From Marinomonas communis (GTDB lineage: Bacteria; Pseudomonadota; Gammaproteobacteria; Pseudomonadales; Marinomonadaceae), in the NCBI RefSeq assembly GCF_004363305.1, contig NZ_SNZA01000002.1, positions 124,001 to 188,000 on the forward strand: 64,000 nucleotides of DNA. Direction: 5' to 3'. The position numbers and the translations under genes were made by a program. This document shows, piece after piece, positions 50,908 to 61,034 of the stretch; the first letter of the stretch is position 1, and each line of letters begins with the position of its first letter. The notes below the pieces were generated by a model. It did not search any database and was not told the DNA's origin. It worked only from the letters and a program-made list of their open reading frames with translations.

Positions 50908-51126
50908 ATTGTTGAGAATCCCTTTTATTTAATTTTCATCATGAAAGATTCTCAAGTAGAGATCGCTTATAAACACTAATTATTGAATAAAAACGGCTTA
51001 TTTATGAATCCCAAGCAGGTTGCCATAAGATATGCGAAATTTAAGGTGGAGAGATTGCGAACTAATGTGTACAATTTTCGGTCGAAATTCTGATTTATGT
51101 CATAATTGATCAAATGTTGAGCAATT

Positions 51127-51543
51127 ATGGTCTGTCACAGGTCAAAAAGTAGGTATCCAAACGTGGATGTGAAGCAAACCAGCATGATGAGCAATCTTGG
51201 CGAACTGCGCCAGCCTCTTCAGTCTATGAAGTGGGCGGCTCGTTTGAACGCGTTTGTTTTAGCTGTGGTAGCGGTCAACTTAATTATCTTCCCGCTAGGC
51301 GGCGCTTACGACCCAAGTGACTTTTTCCAAACGGTTTTTAAAGACCTCCCTCTTATCTCCCTGTATGCCTTTTTCGGCATTATCAGCCTCTTTGTGTTTG
51401 TCTACTGGTTGCTTATGCCCAGTGGACAATTTGTGTTGCCGGAAAAAAGCCGACGCAACATAAAGCCACCTCGTCAGGTGGCCATTCGACAAGTCTGCCA
51501 ACGTGCGGTTTTAGCTTGTCGCGCACCCCCAGTTTCTGCTTAA
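51127..51543 (+). CDS. hypothetical two-helix membrane protein
   Basis: I do not recognise this protein of up to 138 residues. Two hydrophobic helices lie near residues 42-56 and 76-93, joined by a loop with YDPSDFF, and the C-terminal tail is basic. The start is uncertain: an ATG at 51127, a GTG at 51162 and ATGs at 51184/51187 are in frame and none has a convincing ribosome site. The part from MSNLGELRQPLQSMKWAAR looks most like a natural protein start. It precedes cyoA by about 160 bases. Confidence 0.5.
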   Translation: MVCHRSKSRYPNVDVKQTSMMSNLGELRQPLQSMKWAARLNAFVLAVVAVNLIIFPLGGAYDPSDFFQTVFKDLPLISLYAFFGIISLFVFVYWLLMPSGQFVLPEKSRRNIKPPRQVAIRQVCQRAVLACRAPPVSA

Positions 51544-51544
51544 A

Positions 51545-51695
51545 GAGTTTGGTCGATCATTTTTTACTCATCCGAGTGAATCATTGATCACGTACTCTTT
51601 GAGTACAGACTTAACTCCTTCGCGGGAAAGTTACCGGCCTGAGCCGGTCTGAAATCCTGTCATCGTTTCGATGTCAGCCTACGTCAATCTAGGGT
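51545..51695 (+). other. hairpin-rich leader before cyoA
   Basis: Several hairpins stand in a row: TTACTC/GAGTGA (51562-51577 region), GTACTC/GAGTAC, ACCGGC/GCCGGT and CATCG/CGATG. The last ends about 20 bases before cyoA. This could be an mRNA leader that stabilises or regulates the highly expressed cyo transcript, or the 3' end of the upstream gene. Confidence 0.4.
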
Positions 51696-51701
51696 TAGAG
51701 G

Positions 51702-52664
51702 ATGAATCTCTTGTTAACTCGTAACTTAAGTAAAGTCGCTTTGGCAGCACTAGTACTTGTACTAGCAGGTTGTCAGGGTGGTGTGCTTGACCCGAAAGGA
51801 CAAATCGGTGTTCAAGAGAAGGAGCTGATCATTACAGCGACTATCTTGATGCTGCTTGTCGTGGTTCCGGTGATCTTCATGACACTTTACTTCGCGTGGA
51901 AATATCGTGAAGGCCGTGGTGAAGCTTACGAACCTAAGTGGTCACACTCCACAAAAATTGAAGCCGTTGTATGGATTATTCCAATTATCATTATCGCGAT
52001 TCTTGGTGTAATTACTTACAAATCAACGCATGCGTTGAATCCATACAAGCCTATCGAATCTGAAGAAGAGGCGATCACTGTCGAGGTGGTTTCTCTTAAC
52101 TGGAAATGGTTGTTCATTTACCCAGATCTTGGTATCGCGACGGTAAATGAGTTGGCATTCCCTGCGAATGTTCCTGTGAACTTCCGCATCACATCAGCAG
52201 GCACAATGAACTCATTCTTCATCCCTCAATTAGGTAGTCAAATCTACTCAATGGCGGGCATGGAAACGAAACTTCACTTGATTGCTGATGAGCCAGGCAC
52301 ATTTGATGGCATCTCTGCAAACTACTCAGGTCATGGCTTTACAGGCATGAAGTTCGAAGCGATCGCGACACCAACTCGTGAAGACTTCCAAGAGTGGGTT
52401 GACGGTGTGAAAGCAAGTGGCGAAGCGCTTACTACTGAGCGTTATGAAGCACTTGTTGAGCCAACTGAATACCACCCAGTTGAGTACTTCGGAACCGTTA
52501 AAGACGGTCTGTTCTTTGACATCATCTGGGAATACATGGGCGACATGGGCCGTATCGAGTTCTACGGTAAGCCAGAATACGGTGCCGAGCTACCTGAAGG
52601 CGTAATCCTGCCTAAGCGTGAGCGCGCAAGCACTACCCATGAGTCTGAGGAGGCATCTCACTAA
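51702..52664 (+). CDS. cyoA: cytochrome o ubiquinol oxidase subunit II
   Basis: A lipoprotein of 320 residues with lipobox LVLAGC (C24), two transmembrane helices (about 45-65 and 90-108) and a periplasmic cupredoxin-like domain. It lacks the CuA ligands found in cytochrome c oxidases, as expected for a quinol oxidase ([41 protein letters not shown] region). It starts the cyoABCDE operon, and cyoB overlaps its stop by one base. Confidence 0.95.
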   Translation: MNLLLTRNLSKVALAALVLVLAGCQGGVLDPKGQIGVQEKELIITATILMLLVVVPVIFMTLYFAWKYREGRGEAYEPKWSHSTKIEAVVWIIPIIIIAILGVITYKSTHALNPYKPIESEEEAITVEVVSLNWKWLFIYPDLGIATVNELAFPANVPVNFRITSAGTMNSFFIPQLGSQIYSMAGMETKLHLIADEPGTFDGISANYSGHGFTGMKFEAIATPTREDFQEWVDGVKASGEALTTERYEALVEPTEYHPVEYFGTVKDGLFFDIIWEYMGDMGRIEFYGKPEYGAELPEGVILPKRERASTTHESEEASH

Positions 52665-54640
52665 TGAATCTTCTAGGTAAATTGTCTTGGGACGCGATCC
52701 CATATGACCCAATTGTCCTAGGCACCCTAGCAGTTGTTGCTGTCGGCGGCGCGGCGTTGTTCGTGTTCATGACACTAGCAAAGAAATGGGGCTGGCTATG
52801 GCGTGAATGGTTGACATCTGTTGACCACAAACGCTTGGGTATCATGTACATTATCTTAGCATTCGTAATGCTTATCCGTGGTTTCGCGGATGCGATTATG
52901 ATGCGTACACAGCTCGCTGTGGCAACCAATGGCTCGGAAGGTTATTTGCCTCCGCACCACTACGACCAGATCTTTACGGCACACGGTGTCATCATGATCA
53001 TCTTTATGGCGATGCCATTTATGATCGGTTTGATGAACATCATCCTGCCATTGCAGATCGGTGCACGTGACGTTGCCTTCCCGTTCCTAAACAACCTTTC
53101 TTTCTGGTTGGCAGTATCGGGCGCATTGCTAGTTAACATCTCTCTAGGTCTAGGTGAATTCGCTATGACTGGTTGGGTAGCTTACCCACCGTTGTCAGGT
53201 CTTGAATTCAGCCCAGGAGTAGGGGTTGATTACTACATTTGGGCACTGCAGATATCGGGTATCGGTACAACACTAACAGGTGTTAACTTCTTGGTTACTG
53301 TACTTAAGATGCGTGCACCTGGCATGAAGTTGATGGATATGCCTATCTTTACTTGGACTTGTACTTGGGCCAACGTATTGATCGTAGCATCTTTCCCGAT
53401 TCTAACTGCCGCGCTAGCTATGCTAACGCTTGACCGTTACTTGGATTTCCACTTCTTCACCAACGACCTTGGCGGGAACTCGATGATGTACATCAACTTG
53501 TTCTGGGCTTGGGGTCACCCTGAAGTATACATCCTTGTTCTACCAGCGTTCGGTATCTTCTCTGAGATCGTTTCGACGTTCACAGGCAAGCGCCTATTCG
53601 GTTACAAGTCAATGGTTTACGCGTCTGGCGCGATTTCCATCCTTGGCTTCATCGTATGGTTGCACCACTTCTTTACCATGGGTGCGAGCGCGAACGTTAA
53701 TGCCTTCTTCGGTATCATGACGATGATCATCGCGATTCCGACAGGTGTAAAACTGTTCAACTGGTTGTTCACTATGTACAAAGGCCGTGTACGTCTAGAA
53801 GTTCCAATGCTTTGGACTCTTGGCTTCATGGTGATCTTCTCGATCGGTGGTATGACTGGTGTACTACTTGCTGTACCGGGTGCAGACTACGTACTACACA
53901 ACTCATTGTTCCTAATCGCTCACTTCCATAACACGATTATCGGTGGTGCAGTATTCGGTTACCTAGCGGGCTTCGCTTTCTGGTTCCCGAAAGCAATGGG
54001 CTTCCACCTAGATCCAAAATACGGAAAGATCTCTTTCTGGTGTTGGACGATCGGTTTCTTGCTAGCGTTTATGCCACTTTACGTTCTAGGTTTCCTAGGT
54101 ATGACTCGTCGTCTAAACCACACGGACAACCCAGACTGGAACATCTGGCTATACATCGCTGCAGTCGGTGCATTCGTTATCGCAATTGGTATCGCAGCTC
54201 AGTTCATTCAATTGTTCCTTGGCTTCAAAAACAAAGACAAGAACTTGGACAAAACTGGCGATCCATGGAACGGTCACACTCTTGAGTGGTCTTTGGCGTC
54301 TCCTCCACAGTTCTACAACTTCGCAAAATTGCCACAAGTTGAAGACATCGATGCCTTCACTGACATGAAAGAGAAAGGTACTGCGTACCAGCGTCATGAA
54401 AGCTACGCGCCGATCCACATGCCAAGCAACACCAATGCAGGTCCAATCATGGGTCTTCTTGCTACGGCTATGGGCTTCGCCCTAATCTGGCACATCTGGT
54501 GGTTGGCTGGTGCAAGCTTCATCGGTCTGATCGTTGCCTTCATCTGCCGTGCTTACGCTAGTAACACTGATTACTACGTTCAGCCTGATGAAGTAGCACG
54601 TATCGAAAACGAACACCTAGATAACGTGGCTAAGGGGTAA
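52664..54640 (+). CDS. cyoB: cytochrome o ubiquinol oxidase subunit I
   Basis: A protein of 658 residues with about 15 helices, close to the 663 of E. coli CyoB. It binds heme b, heme o3 and CuB: ligands are seen in FTAHGVIM (heme b), WGHPEVYIL (CuB and cross-linked Tyr region), LHHFFTMG and [10 protein letters not shown]. It reduces oxygen to water and pumps protons. Codon use is strongly biased to a small set, fitting high expression. Confidence 0.97.
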   Translation: MNLLGKLSWDAIPYDPIVLGTLAVVAVGGAALFVFMTLAKKWGWLWREWLTSVDHKRLGIMYIILAFVMLIRGFADAIMMRTQLAVATNGSEGYLPPHHYDQIFTAHGVIMIIFMAMPFMIGLMNIILPLQIGARDVAFPFLNNLSFWLAVSGALLVNISLGLGEFAMTGWVAYPPLSGLEFSPGVGVDYYIWALQISGIGTTLTGVNFLVTVLKMRAPGMKLMDMPIFTWTCTWANVLIVASFPILTAALAMLTLDRYLDFHFFTNDLGGNSMMYINLFWAWGHPEVYILVLPAFGIFSEIVSTFTGKRLFGYKSMVYASGAISILGFIVWLHHFFTMGASANVNAFFGIMTMIIAIPTGVKLFNWLFTMYKGRVRLEVPMLWTLGFMVIFSIGGMTGVLLAVPGADYVLHNSLFLIAHFHNTIIGGAVFGYLAGFAFWFPKAMGFHLDPKYGKISFWCWTIGFLLAFMPLYVLGFLGMTRRLNHTDNPDWNIWLYIAAVGAFVIAIGIAAQFIQLFLGFKNKDKNLDKTGDPWNGHTLEWSLASPPQFYNFAKLPQVEDIDAFTDMKEKGTAYQRHESYAPIHMPSNTNAGPIMGLLATAMGFALIWHIWWLAGASFIGLIVAFICRAYASNTDYYVQPDEVARIENEHLDNVAKG

Positions 54641-54642
54641 TC

Positions 54643-55251
54643 ATGGGTACTCATGCAGCAGCGCATCACGATGCGCACCACGAAGAACACCACGATACTG
54701 GACGTATGACTACGTTAGGTTTCTGGATCTACCTGATGACGGACTGCATCCTGTTTGCATCCTTCTTCGCAACCTACGCAGTGTTGTTTATGAACACTGC
54801 AGGTGGCGTATCAGGTAAAGACATCTTCGACCTAAACTTGATTGCAGGCGGCACCGCTGCCCTATTGCTTAGCTCGATCACATTCGGCTTCGCAATGATT
54901 TCTGCGTACAAAAAGAACAAAGGTGGCACCCTATTCTGGTTGTTCATCACTTTCTTGTTTGGTTTGGCGTTCATTGGTATCGAACTTTACGAGTTCAACC
55001 ACTTGATCCACGCAGGTAACGGTCCAAGTGCAAGTGCATTCCTAACAGCGTTCTTCTCGTTGGTAGGTCTTCACGGTTTACACGTAACAGCAGGTCTTCT
55101 GTGGATTACTGTTCTATTTATCGATGTTGCTAAGCGTGGTCTACAAGACCGCACTGTAACTCGCTTAGGTTGCCTAAGCTTGTTCTGGCACTTCCTAGAC
55201 GTAATCTGGATCTGTGTATTCTCATTCGTCTACCTAATGGGAGCTATGTAA
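54643..55251 (+). CDS. cyoC: cytochrome o ubiquinol oxidase subunit III
   Basis: A protein of 202 residues with five helices. It has a His-rich N-terminus ([17 protein letters not shown]), the [22 protein letters not shown] helix and [19 protein letters not shown], matching CyoC. It lies two bases after cyoB and directly before cyoD. Confidence 0.95.
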   Translation: MGTHAAAHHDAHHEEHHDTGRMTTLGFWIYLMTDCILFASFFATYAVLFMNTAGGVSGKDIFDLNLIAGGTAALLLSSITFGFAMISAYKKNKGGTLFWLFITFLFGLAFIGIELYEFNHLIHAGNGPSASAFLTAFFSLVGLHGLHVTAGLLWITVLFIDVAKRGLQDRTVTRLGCLSLFWHFLDVIWICVFSFVYLMGAM

Positions 55252-55575
55252 ATGAGTCAACATGATCACGATGCACATTCTCACGGTAGCGTAAGCTCTT
55301 ACGTTGTTGGTTTTGTACTGTCTGTTATCCTAACGGTTATCCCTTTCTGGGCCGTTATGACCAGCGCTTTTGATCGCGCAACATTGTTCGCAATCATCGT
55401 TGTAACAGCTGTCGTACAGATCGTTGTGCACTTAAAGTACTTCTTGCACCTAAACTTCACCAAAGAAGGCAAGATCGATACTTTGTCATTCATCTTTACA
55501 GCCATCGTTATCGTAATGGTCGTAGCGCTATCTGTATGGATTATCTACGAATCTGTTCTGATGATGATGTACTAG
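55252..55575 (+). CDS. cyoD: cytochrome o ubiquinol oxidase subunit IV
   Basis: A protein of 107 residues with three helices (SYVVGFVLSVILTVIPFWAVM, the IIVVTAVVQIVVHLKYFLHL helix and the C-terminal helix), as in CyoD. It supports assembly of the CuB site. Its ATG is directly after the cyoC stop. Confidence 0.94.
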   Translation: MSQHDHDAHSHGSVSSYVVGFVLSVILTVIPFWAVMTSAFDRATLFAIIVVTAVVQIVVHLKYFLHLNFTKEGKIDTLSFIFTAIVIVMVVALSVWIIYESVLMMMY

Positions 55576-55587
55576 GCGAAGAAGCGT

Positions 55588-56523
55588 ATGTTTAAGCGGA
55601 TCTCATCGTCGTCAAAACCAGAACAACATAGTGTGTTCGACCGTTACCTAAAGGTAACTAAGCCGGGCATCATTATGGGCAATTTGATCTCCGTGGCGGG
55701 GGGGTACTTCCTCGCCGCTCGCGGTGACATCGATTGGCTGCTTATGCTGGTGACAATCATTGGATTGTCACTAGTCGTGGCTTCTGGTTGTGCGATCAAT
55801 AACTGCATCGACCGCGACATTGACGCCAAGATGCAACGTACTCGTAACCGCGTAACAGTTACTGGTGAAATGTCGCTCAAAGCGGCGTTAGCACACGGAC
55901 TGGTACTAGGCGTGGTCGGGTTTAGTTTACTTGCGTACTTTACGAACGACGTCGCTGTGTTCTTCGCAGCGTTCGGTTACTTCGTATACGTGGGTCTTTA
56001 CAGCCTGTACTTTAAACGCAATTCGGTTTACGGCACGTTGATTGGTAGCTTGTCGGGCGCAGTGCCACCAGTGGTGGGTTACTGTGCTGTGACCGGGCAG
56101 TTTGACGCAGGTGCGGCGATTTTGTTGGTAATGTTTAGTATTTGGCAGATGCCACATTCTTACGCCATTGCCATCTTCCGCTACAAAGACTACGCAGCGG
56201 CAGGTATTCCTGTATTGCCAGTGGCTCAGGGCATTCAAAAAGCGAAGCACCACATTGTCTTGTGGATCGCTGTCTTCGCTGTCGCGAGTGCCATGCTGCC
56301 ACTTACTGGTTACGTAGGTGTGGGCTTTATGGCCGTTGCTGCGTGCACTAGCCTTTGGTGGCTAGGCATGGCGGTAAAAGGCTATCGTGCGGACATTGAT
56401 GTGAACCGTTGGGCACGCCAAGTGTTCTTCTTCTCCATCATCACCGTAACGGCTCTAAGTATTACCATGTCGTTGGACTTTCGTGCGGTAGCCCCTGACT
56501 ACCTAGTTATGCTGGCACACTAA
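55588..56523 (+). CDS. cyoE: protoheme IX farnesyltransferase (heme o synthase)
   Basis: A UbiA-type prenyltransferase of 311 residues with about nine helices. The two aspartate-rich motifs are [18 protein letters not shown] and [14 protein letters not shown]. It adds a farnesyl group to heme b to give heme o for CyoB. Last gene of the operon, followed by a strong terminator. Confidence 0.95.
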   Translation: MFKRISSSSKPEQHSVFDRYLKVTKPGIIMGNLISVAGGYFLAARGDIDWLLMLVTIIGLSLVVASGCAINNCIDRDIDAKMQRTRNRVTVTGEMSLKAALAHGLVLGVVGFSLLAYFTNDVAVFFAAFGYFVYVGLYSLYFKRNSVYGTLIGSLSGAVPPVVGYCAVTGQFDAGAAILLVMFSIWQMPHSYAIAIFRYKDYAAAGIPVLPVAQGIQKAKHHIVLWIAVFAVASAMLPLTGYVGVGFMAVAACTSLWWLGMAVKGYRADIDVNRWARQVFFFSIITVTALSITMSLDFRAVAPDYLVMLAH

Positions 56524-56544
56524 GTCCCCTTCGTTAGAAGAATC

Positions 56545-56585
56545 AAAAATGCCCCGCAGAGAATTCTGCGGGGCATTTTTTATGG
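56545..56585. terminator. strong terminator after cyoE
   Basis: AATGCCCCGCAGA pairs with TCTGCGGGGCATT around a short loop, followed by TTTTT. It lies between convergent cyoE and lacI-type genes and reads well on both strands. Confidence 0.9.
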
Positions 56586-56624
56586 TATCGCACACATGGC
56601 AGATACATTCGACAAGCTTTTTAT

Positions 56625-57635
56625 TTACTGACCAAGTAAGTGGGATGCTCGAACAACCATGTTGCCATTCATACGTTTTGACTCAGGGCTCTCACCTAAC
56701 ATCACCGCCACCGTTTCTTTAATGATTTTATCGACAGGGGGCGCATAGGTGGTGAGTTGGTAGCTTTTGCTGGCAGCATAAGGTACGTCGTCAAAACCGA
56801 CCACTGCAATCTCTTGCAAACACTCATGAGCACGCATTGCATCAAGTACACCAAAGGCAATGGCATCATTCTCACAAAAGATCGCATCCACTCGTTTCGA
56901 TTTATCGGTGTCGGCCAAATAACGCTCAAAAACAGAGCAAGCTAAGAACTGATCATAGTTATCACAATGAAAGGTTTGCGTTAGGGAAATACCGCTCTGC
57001 TTGAGCTTCGCTTCAAAACCCTCTTGGCGTCGAACAAAGGTTGATACACCCGGCGGACCACCAAAGTAAGCAAAGCGCGAAGCCTTTTGCTGCAGCAATA
57101 ACTCGGCGATCTCCTCCCCTGCCGCATAGTCTTCTGTCGTGAAAACAAAAGGCTCTGGGAGGTCACAATCGCGAAAGGCAATCACAATAGGAATACGTTG
57201 AATCTTGCTGGTCAGAGAGACAAAGTCATCGGTCAGCGTCGCTCCAAGGAAAATCACACCATCACACTGAAGCTGATCGGCATGCTCTACCAGCTCTGTC
57301 ACCCGTTGATAGTGAGTCACGTTCAAAACAACAGCACGCAGCCCTTGAGACTGAAGCTCTGCGGTCAATCGATCCATCAGTTTCGAAACGTTGTGGTTGA
57401 TAAAACAGTCCACAACGACAGCGATCAAACCCGTTTTCTGAGTGGAAAGACTTCTTGCTAGTAGATTCGGTTTATAGCCCAGCTCTTCGGCGGCAGCCAA
57501 TACTCGTTGACGTACCGACTCAGAAATTGATTTTCCAGGGGTTAAGGCCCTTGAAACGGTCCATCTTGATACCCCTGCACGTTCCGCAACATCGTTCGAT
57601 GTCACTTTACTCGGCTTTGAACTTGATTGCTTCAT
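56625..57635 (-). CDS. LacI-family transcriptional regulator
   Basis: A protein of 336 residues with the LacI helix-turn-helix (TSNDVAERAGVSRWTVSRALTPGKSISESVRQRVLAAAEELGYKPN) and a periplasmic-binding-like sensor domain. It is divergent from the sugar-binding-protein gene. Two identical 16-bp sites at 57809 and 58811 flank that gene and are the likely operators, controlling uptake and catabolism of a sugar or inositol. Confidence 0.9.
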   Translation of the reverse strand: MKQSSSKPSKVTSNDVAERAGVSRWTVSRALTPGKSISESVRQRVLAAAEELGYKPNLLARSLSTQKTGLIAVVVDCFINHNVSKLMDRLTAELQSQGLRAVVLNVTHYQRVTELVEHADQLQCDGVIFLGATLTDDFVSLTSKIQRIPIVIAFRDCDLPEPFVFTTEDYAAGEEIAELLLQQKASRFAYFGGPPGVSTFVRRQEGFEAKLKQSGISLTQTFHCDNYDQFLACSVFERYLADTDKSKRVDAIFCENDAIAFGVLDAMRAHECLQEIAVVGFDDVPYAASKSYQLTTYAPPVDKIIKETVAVMLGESPESKRMNGNMVVRASHLLGQ

Positions 57636-57808
57636 AACAACTCATTGTGATCAGATCAGGTTATTCTGTCACTCTCGCCCACACTAAACCAGCCCCTGAG
57701 AGCACCATTTCCGAATATAATTTTCCTTTAATTAAATAATGGAAAAAATGTTCCAAAATGATATTGACTATTTTTTGCTCTCGCGTGCATACTTTCACCG
57801 TTCCACCA

Positions 57809-57824
57809 TTGCACACGAGTGCAA
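57809..57824. promoter_or_regulatory. LacI-type operator, copy 1
   Basis: TTGCACACGAGTGCAA, a near-perfect palindrome with a central CG, as is usual for LacI-family operators. It lies 37 bases upstream of the sugar-binding-protein start. Confidence 0.7.
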
Positions 57825-57860
57825 AACAAATACAGATGCATACACTAGGAGAATAAAAAT

Positions 57861-58796
57861 ATGAAGAAACTAGTTCTATCAACTCTTGCTGCGAGCTTAC
57901 TAAGTACCGGTGCATTCGCCTCAGATTTACGTATTGGCGTTTCCATGGCGACTTACGATGATAACTTCTTAACTTTACTGCGTACCGCTATTCAAGAACG
58001 TGGTGAGTCTATGGAAGGGGTTGAGCTGCAAGTGGAAGATGCCAAAAATGAAGTCGGTACCCAATTAAACCAAATACAGAACTTCATAGCCTCAGGGGTC
58101 GATGCCATCATTGTTAGCCCCGTCGACACGGATGCAACCGTTTCTATGAGTGATGATGCTCAGGCTGCCGATGTTCCTTTAGTGTATGTAAACCGCCAAC
58201 CAATCAATGTGGACCTACTCCCTGATAACCAAGCATTTGTTGCATCCAACGAAGTGGATTCTGGCACCCTGCAAACCAAAGAGGTGTGCCGACTTCTCGA
58301 TGGTAAAGGTGACGTTGTTGTGCTGATGGGCGCCCTCACCGATCAAACCGGCATTCAACGCACCCAAGATATCTATGATGTTTTGGCTACGGATGAGTGC
58401 AAAGGGTTAAAGATCATTGAAAAGCAAACCGCTCTTTGGCAGCGCGCTATGGGAAATGACATCATGACCAACTGGCTTTCTGCTGGAGTTCAATTCGATG
58501 CTGTTATTGCCAACAATGATGAAATGGCAATCGGCGCAATCCAAGCAATGAAGGCTGTAGACCTAGACATGAGTAAAATTGTGGTCGCTGGAGTGGATGC
58601 CACACAAGATGCCTTACAAGCCATGCGTGCAGGAGACCTAGATGTCACCGTTTTCCAAGATGCTAAAGGGCAAGGCGCTGGAGCCGTTGAGGCCGCAGTG
58701 AAGCTTGCTAAAGGCGAGGATGTACCTCAAAAAGTTTGGGTGCCATTTGAACTCGTCACACCAACCAACATGGAACGTTACGCCTCTCGTAACTAA
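57861..58796 (+). CDS. sugar/inositol ABC-type substrate-binding protein
   Basis: A periplasmic protein of 311 residues with a signal peptide (cleavage near GAFAS) and the type I fold of the ribose/galactose/inositol group (LRIGVSMATYDDNFLTLL, NQIQNFIASGVDAIIVSPVDTDAT, VYVNRQPIN, NNDEMAIGAIQAMKA, VAGVDATQDALQAM). The N-terminal binding pattern suggests a sugar or cyclitol. No permease or ATPase gene adjoins it; a terminator follows about 70 bases after its stop. Its partners must be elsewhere. Confidence 0.87.
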   Translation: MKKLVLSTLAASLLSTGAFASDLRIGVSMATYDDNFLTLLRTAIQERGESMEGVELQVEDAKNEVGTQLNQIQNFIASGVDAIIVSPVDTDATVSMSDDAQAADVPLVYVNRQPINVDLLPDNQAFVASNEVDSGTLQTKEVCRLLDGKGDVVVLMGALTDQTGIQRTQDIYDVLATDECKGLKIIEKQTALWQRAMGNDIMTNWLSAGVQFDAVIANNDEMAIGAIQAMKAVDLDMSKIVVAGVDATQDALQAMRAGDLDVTVFQDAKGQGAGAVEAAVKLAKGEDVPQKVWVPFELVTPTNMERYASRN

Positions 58797-58810
58797 TTTT
58801 TTAAGCCGAT

Positions 58811-58826
58811 TTGCACACGAGTGCAA
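58811..58826. promoter_or_regulatory. LacI-type operator, copy 2
   Basis: Identical in all 16 bases to copy 1 and 1002 bases from it. It lies just past the binding-protein stop and before a terminator, so it could act by DNA looping or as a roadblock. Confidence 0.65.
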
Positions 58827-58828
58827 TA

Positions 58829-58856
58829 TGGGTAGTAGGTCATTGTCTACTACCCA
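58829..58856 (+). other. stable hairpin after the binding-protein gene
   Basis: GGGTAGTAG pairs with CTACTACCC across eight bases. There is no T-run. It may protect the mRNA 3' end ahead of the terminator that follows. Confidence 0.5.
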
Positions 58857-58869
58857 CCTCGAAACCTTT

Positions 58870-58896
58870 AGGCGGTTCCATACCGCCTCTTTTTTC
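58870..58896 (+). terminator. Rho-independent terminator of the binding-protein gene
   Basis: AGGCGGT pairs with ACCGCCT around a five-base loop, followed by CTTTTTT. It lies 51 bases before the isomerase-like gene. Confidence 0.8.
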
Positions 58897-58946
58897 GCGG
58901 CCGAACGCTTTACACGTAACACCTACTTACTTAGAGATCATACGAT

Positions 58947-59735
58947 ATGAGCCATCAACCTTTTCAATTGGCTGCCTGCGCAGAAATGCTTTGGCCTGAC
59001 CAACCAATAGAATGGCGTGCCTCACGCCTACATGAAATGGGCTTTGGCGTTGGGCTATGGAATTGGCCTGACCATGACCTGCAAAAGCTTGAGAAAACAG
59101 GGGCCACATTCACCATCATGAATGGTTACTTAGAGGGTCGTCTAGCCGATGATGAAGGGGCAGAAAAGCTACTGCAGTCCGCGGCAGAAACCATTGTTGT
59201 CGGTAAACGTTTAGGCGTGCAGCGCCTGAACCTTCATGGCACAGGGTTGGATGATGGAGGTATTCCGATTTGGCAACATGAGAATGTCACTGGAGCCATG
59301 TGGTTAAAGGCCCAAGATACCCTGAACCGTATTTGCGACCTTGCCGAAAAAGAGAACGTCGTGTTCACTCTGGAGAATCTAAACCTATTGGACCACCCAG
59401 GTTGCCCGTTTGGTAGTACTGAGGATGTCTTTGCCCTCGTGTCCGCAGTTAATCGTCCGCAACTGCGTATCAATCTAGACCTTTACCATACGCAAATTGG
59501 TGAAGGCGACTTACTACGCTGGTGTGAAAAATGTCTTCCTTGGATTGGTGAAGTGCAAGTCGCCGATAACCCAGGGCGATGTGAACCAGGTACAGGTGAA
59601 ATTAACTACGCAGGTGTAGCAAAAGGTCTGTATGACATGGGTTACCGCGGCCCTGTCGGCATGGAAGCCTTTGCCAAAGGGAACGATGAAGCAGCACTCG
59701 AAGCCTTCCGCTCGGCCTTTACACTGGATCTTTAA
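58947..59735 (+). CDS. TIM-barrel isomerase, hydroxypyruvate isomerase-like
   Basis: A protein of 262 residues of the AP-endonuclease-2/xylose isomerase-like family. The metal-site glutamates are in FTLENLNLLDH and VGMEAF, with histidines in LDLYHTQIGEG and the diagnostic VADNPGRCEPGTGEINY, the last shared with E. coli Hyi. It could isomerise hydroxypyruvate/tartronate semialdehyde or an inosose-type sugar. The partner dehydrogenase and LacI control favour sugar or inositol breakdown. Confidence 0.82.
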   Translation: MSHQPFQLAACAEMLWPDQPIEWRASRLHEMGFGVGLWNWPDHDLQKLEKTGATFTIMNGYLEGRLADDEGAEKLLQSAAETIVVGKRLGVQRLNLHGTGLDDGGIPIWQHENVTGAMWLKAQDTLNRICDLAEKENVVFTLENLNLLDHPGCPFGSTEDVFALVSAVNRPQLRINLDLYHTQIGEGDLLRWCEKCLPWIGEVQVADNPGRCEPGTGEINYAGVAKGLYDMGYRGPVGMEAFAKGNDEAALEAFRSAFTLDL

Positions 59736-59801
59736 TACATTCTGCTAACGTAGGATTTTTCTGCGTTGGCCGTCCTCAACGGTTAAAAAGAGATAACAAA
59801 A

Positions 59802-60818
59802 ATGAGTAAGAAAATTGCCAATCTAGTTCTTGTCGGCGCAGGCCGAATGGGCTCTCACCACGCCGAAAATGTTGCGTTCAAAATGGCCAATGCGAACCTG
59901 TTTGGGGTGTTGGATATGAACCTCGACGGTGCCAAAGCCTTGGCAGAAAAATTAGGCTGCGAATACGCCACTGATAGCCAAGAAGAGATCGCCAACCACC
60001 CTGATGTAGATGGTGTAATCATTGCCTCACCCGCACGTTTCCATGCCAGCATTTCCAAATACTTTATCGAGCATGGAAAGTCCGTATTCTGTGAGAAACC
60101 CGCCGGACTCACCCTAGCAGAAATTGAAGACGTCAGCGCAGCCGCCAAGAAAGCAGGTGTTGCATATCAAATTGGCTTTAACCGCCGTTGGGATCGCGCT
60201 TTTGCCGATGCTAAAGCAGCCATTAACGCTGGTAATATTGGTGAGCCACAGCAACTGCGTTCACTAACTCGTGATCCAGGTCCATGGGGGGGCGATCCCT
60301 TCAAGATTCCTACTTGGACAATTTTTTACGAAACACTGATTCATGACTTCGACACCTTATTGTGGCTTAACGAAGGCGCCAAAGTGACCGAAGTACGCGC
60401 GATGGCTGACGCCCTTGTTCGACCCGATGCGAAAGGCCACGGGCACCTAGACGTAGCAACCGTGACCTTACGTTTTGATAACGGCGCCATGGCCGTAGCA
60501 GAAGCCAACTTCTGTGCCATGTATGGCTACGATGTGCGAGCAGAAGTACTTGGCTCAAAGGGCATGGTGCAAATGGGCGATGTACGCAAAGCCAACATGA
60601 CATTGTTCAATCAAAATGGCGCAGAAGACGCCACATGGCGCATGGACTCGCACATCTTTGCGGAAGGTTACACGGCACAGATTCGCGCCTTTGTGGAAGC
60701 GATTCTAACAGGCGAGCAAACAGGTCCAAATGGCAACGATGCACATCGCGCCCTCGCCGTTGCTCTAGCATGTATTGAGTCAGTGCAAAGCAACCAGCCA
60801 GTCGCGACGGATATTTAA
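59802..60818 (+). CDS. Gfo/Idh/MocA-family dehydrogenase (inositol 2-dehydrogenase-like)
   Basis: A protein of 338 residues with a Rossmann N-terminus (LVLVGAGRMGSHHAENVAF), the conserved SVFCEKPAGLTLAEIEDV lysine-proline motif and the catalytic-site region WTIFYETLIHDFDTLLWL with the D-x-x-x-H-D style. It probably oxidises a sugar or cyclitol with NAD. It follows the isomerase-like gene after 66 bases, so the two probably act in sequence. Confidence 0.85.
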   Translation: MSKKIANLVLVGAGRMGSHHAENVAFKMANANLFGVLDMNLDGAKALAEKLGCEYATDSQEEIANHPDVDGVIIASPARFHASISKYFIEHGKSVFCEKPAGLTLAEIEDVSAAAKKAGVAYQIGFNRRWDRAFADAKAAINAGNIGEPQQLRSLTRDPGPWGGDPFKIPTWTIFYETLIHDFDTLLWLNEGAKVTEVRAMADALVRPDAKGHGHLDVATVTLRFDNGAMAVAEANFCAMYGYDVRAEVLGSKGMVQMGDVRKANMTLFNQNGAEDATWRMDSHIFAEGYTAQIRAFVEAILTGEQTGPNGNDAHRALAVALACIESVQSNQPVATDI

Positions 60819-60917
60819 GCATCTTAAAGCTGTTTTAATAGGTGTGAGCCCCCTCAAAAATTGGAGATTTGAGTTAACTCCTGAATGATCTGCTAGACGA
60901 TTACCTGATTTTGGATT

Positions 60918-61004
60918 TGCGCCTCTATCGCTCTTTGTCATCCTGACATCGCGATATTTATACATCCATGTATTTTGCGTCGAGGGACGAAGACAATGCG
61001 CAAG
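60918..61004 (-). repeat. possible degenerate GGA-tipped hairpin cluster
   Basis: On the minus strand three hairpins stand close together: TGTCA-GGA-TGACA, ATACA-TGGA-TGTAT and CGTC-CCTC-GACG, flanked by TTGCGC (60918-60923) and GCGCAA (60999-61004). The first two tips match those of the cloverleaf repeats at 33.3 and 39.2 kb. The overall fold is less clear, so relation to them is tentative. Confidence 0.35.
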
Positions 61005-61034
61005 CAAATTAAAAGCAGGTAAGTGTCCACCAAA

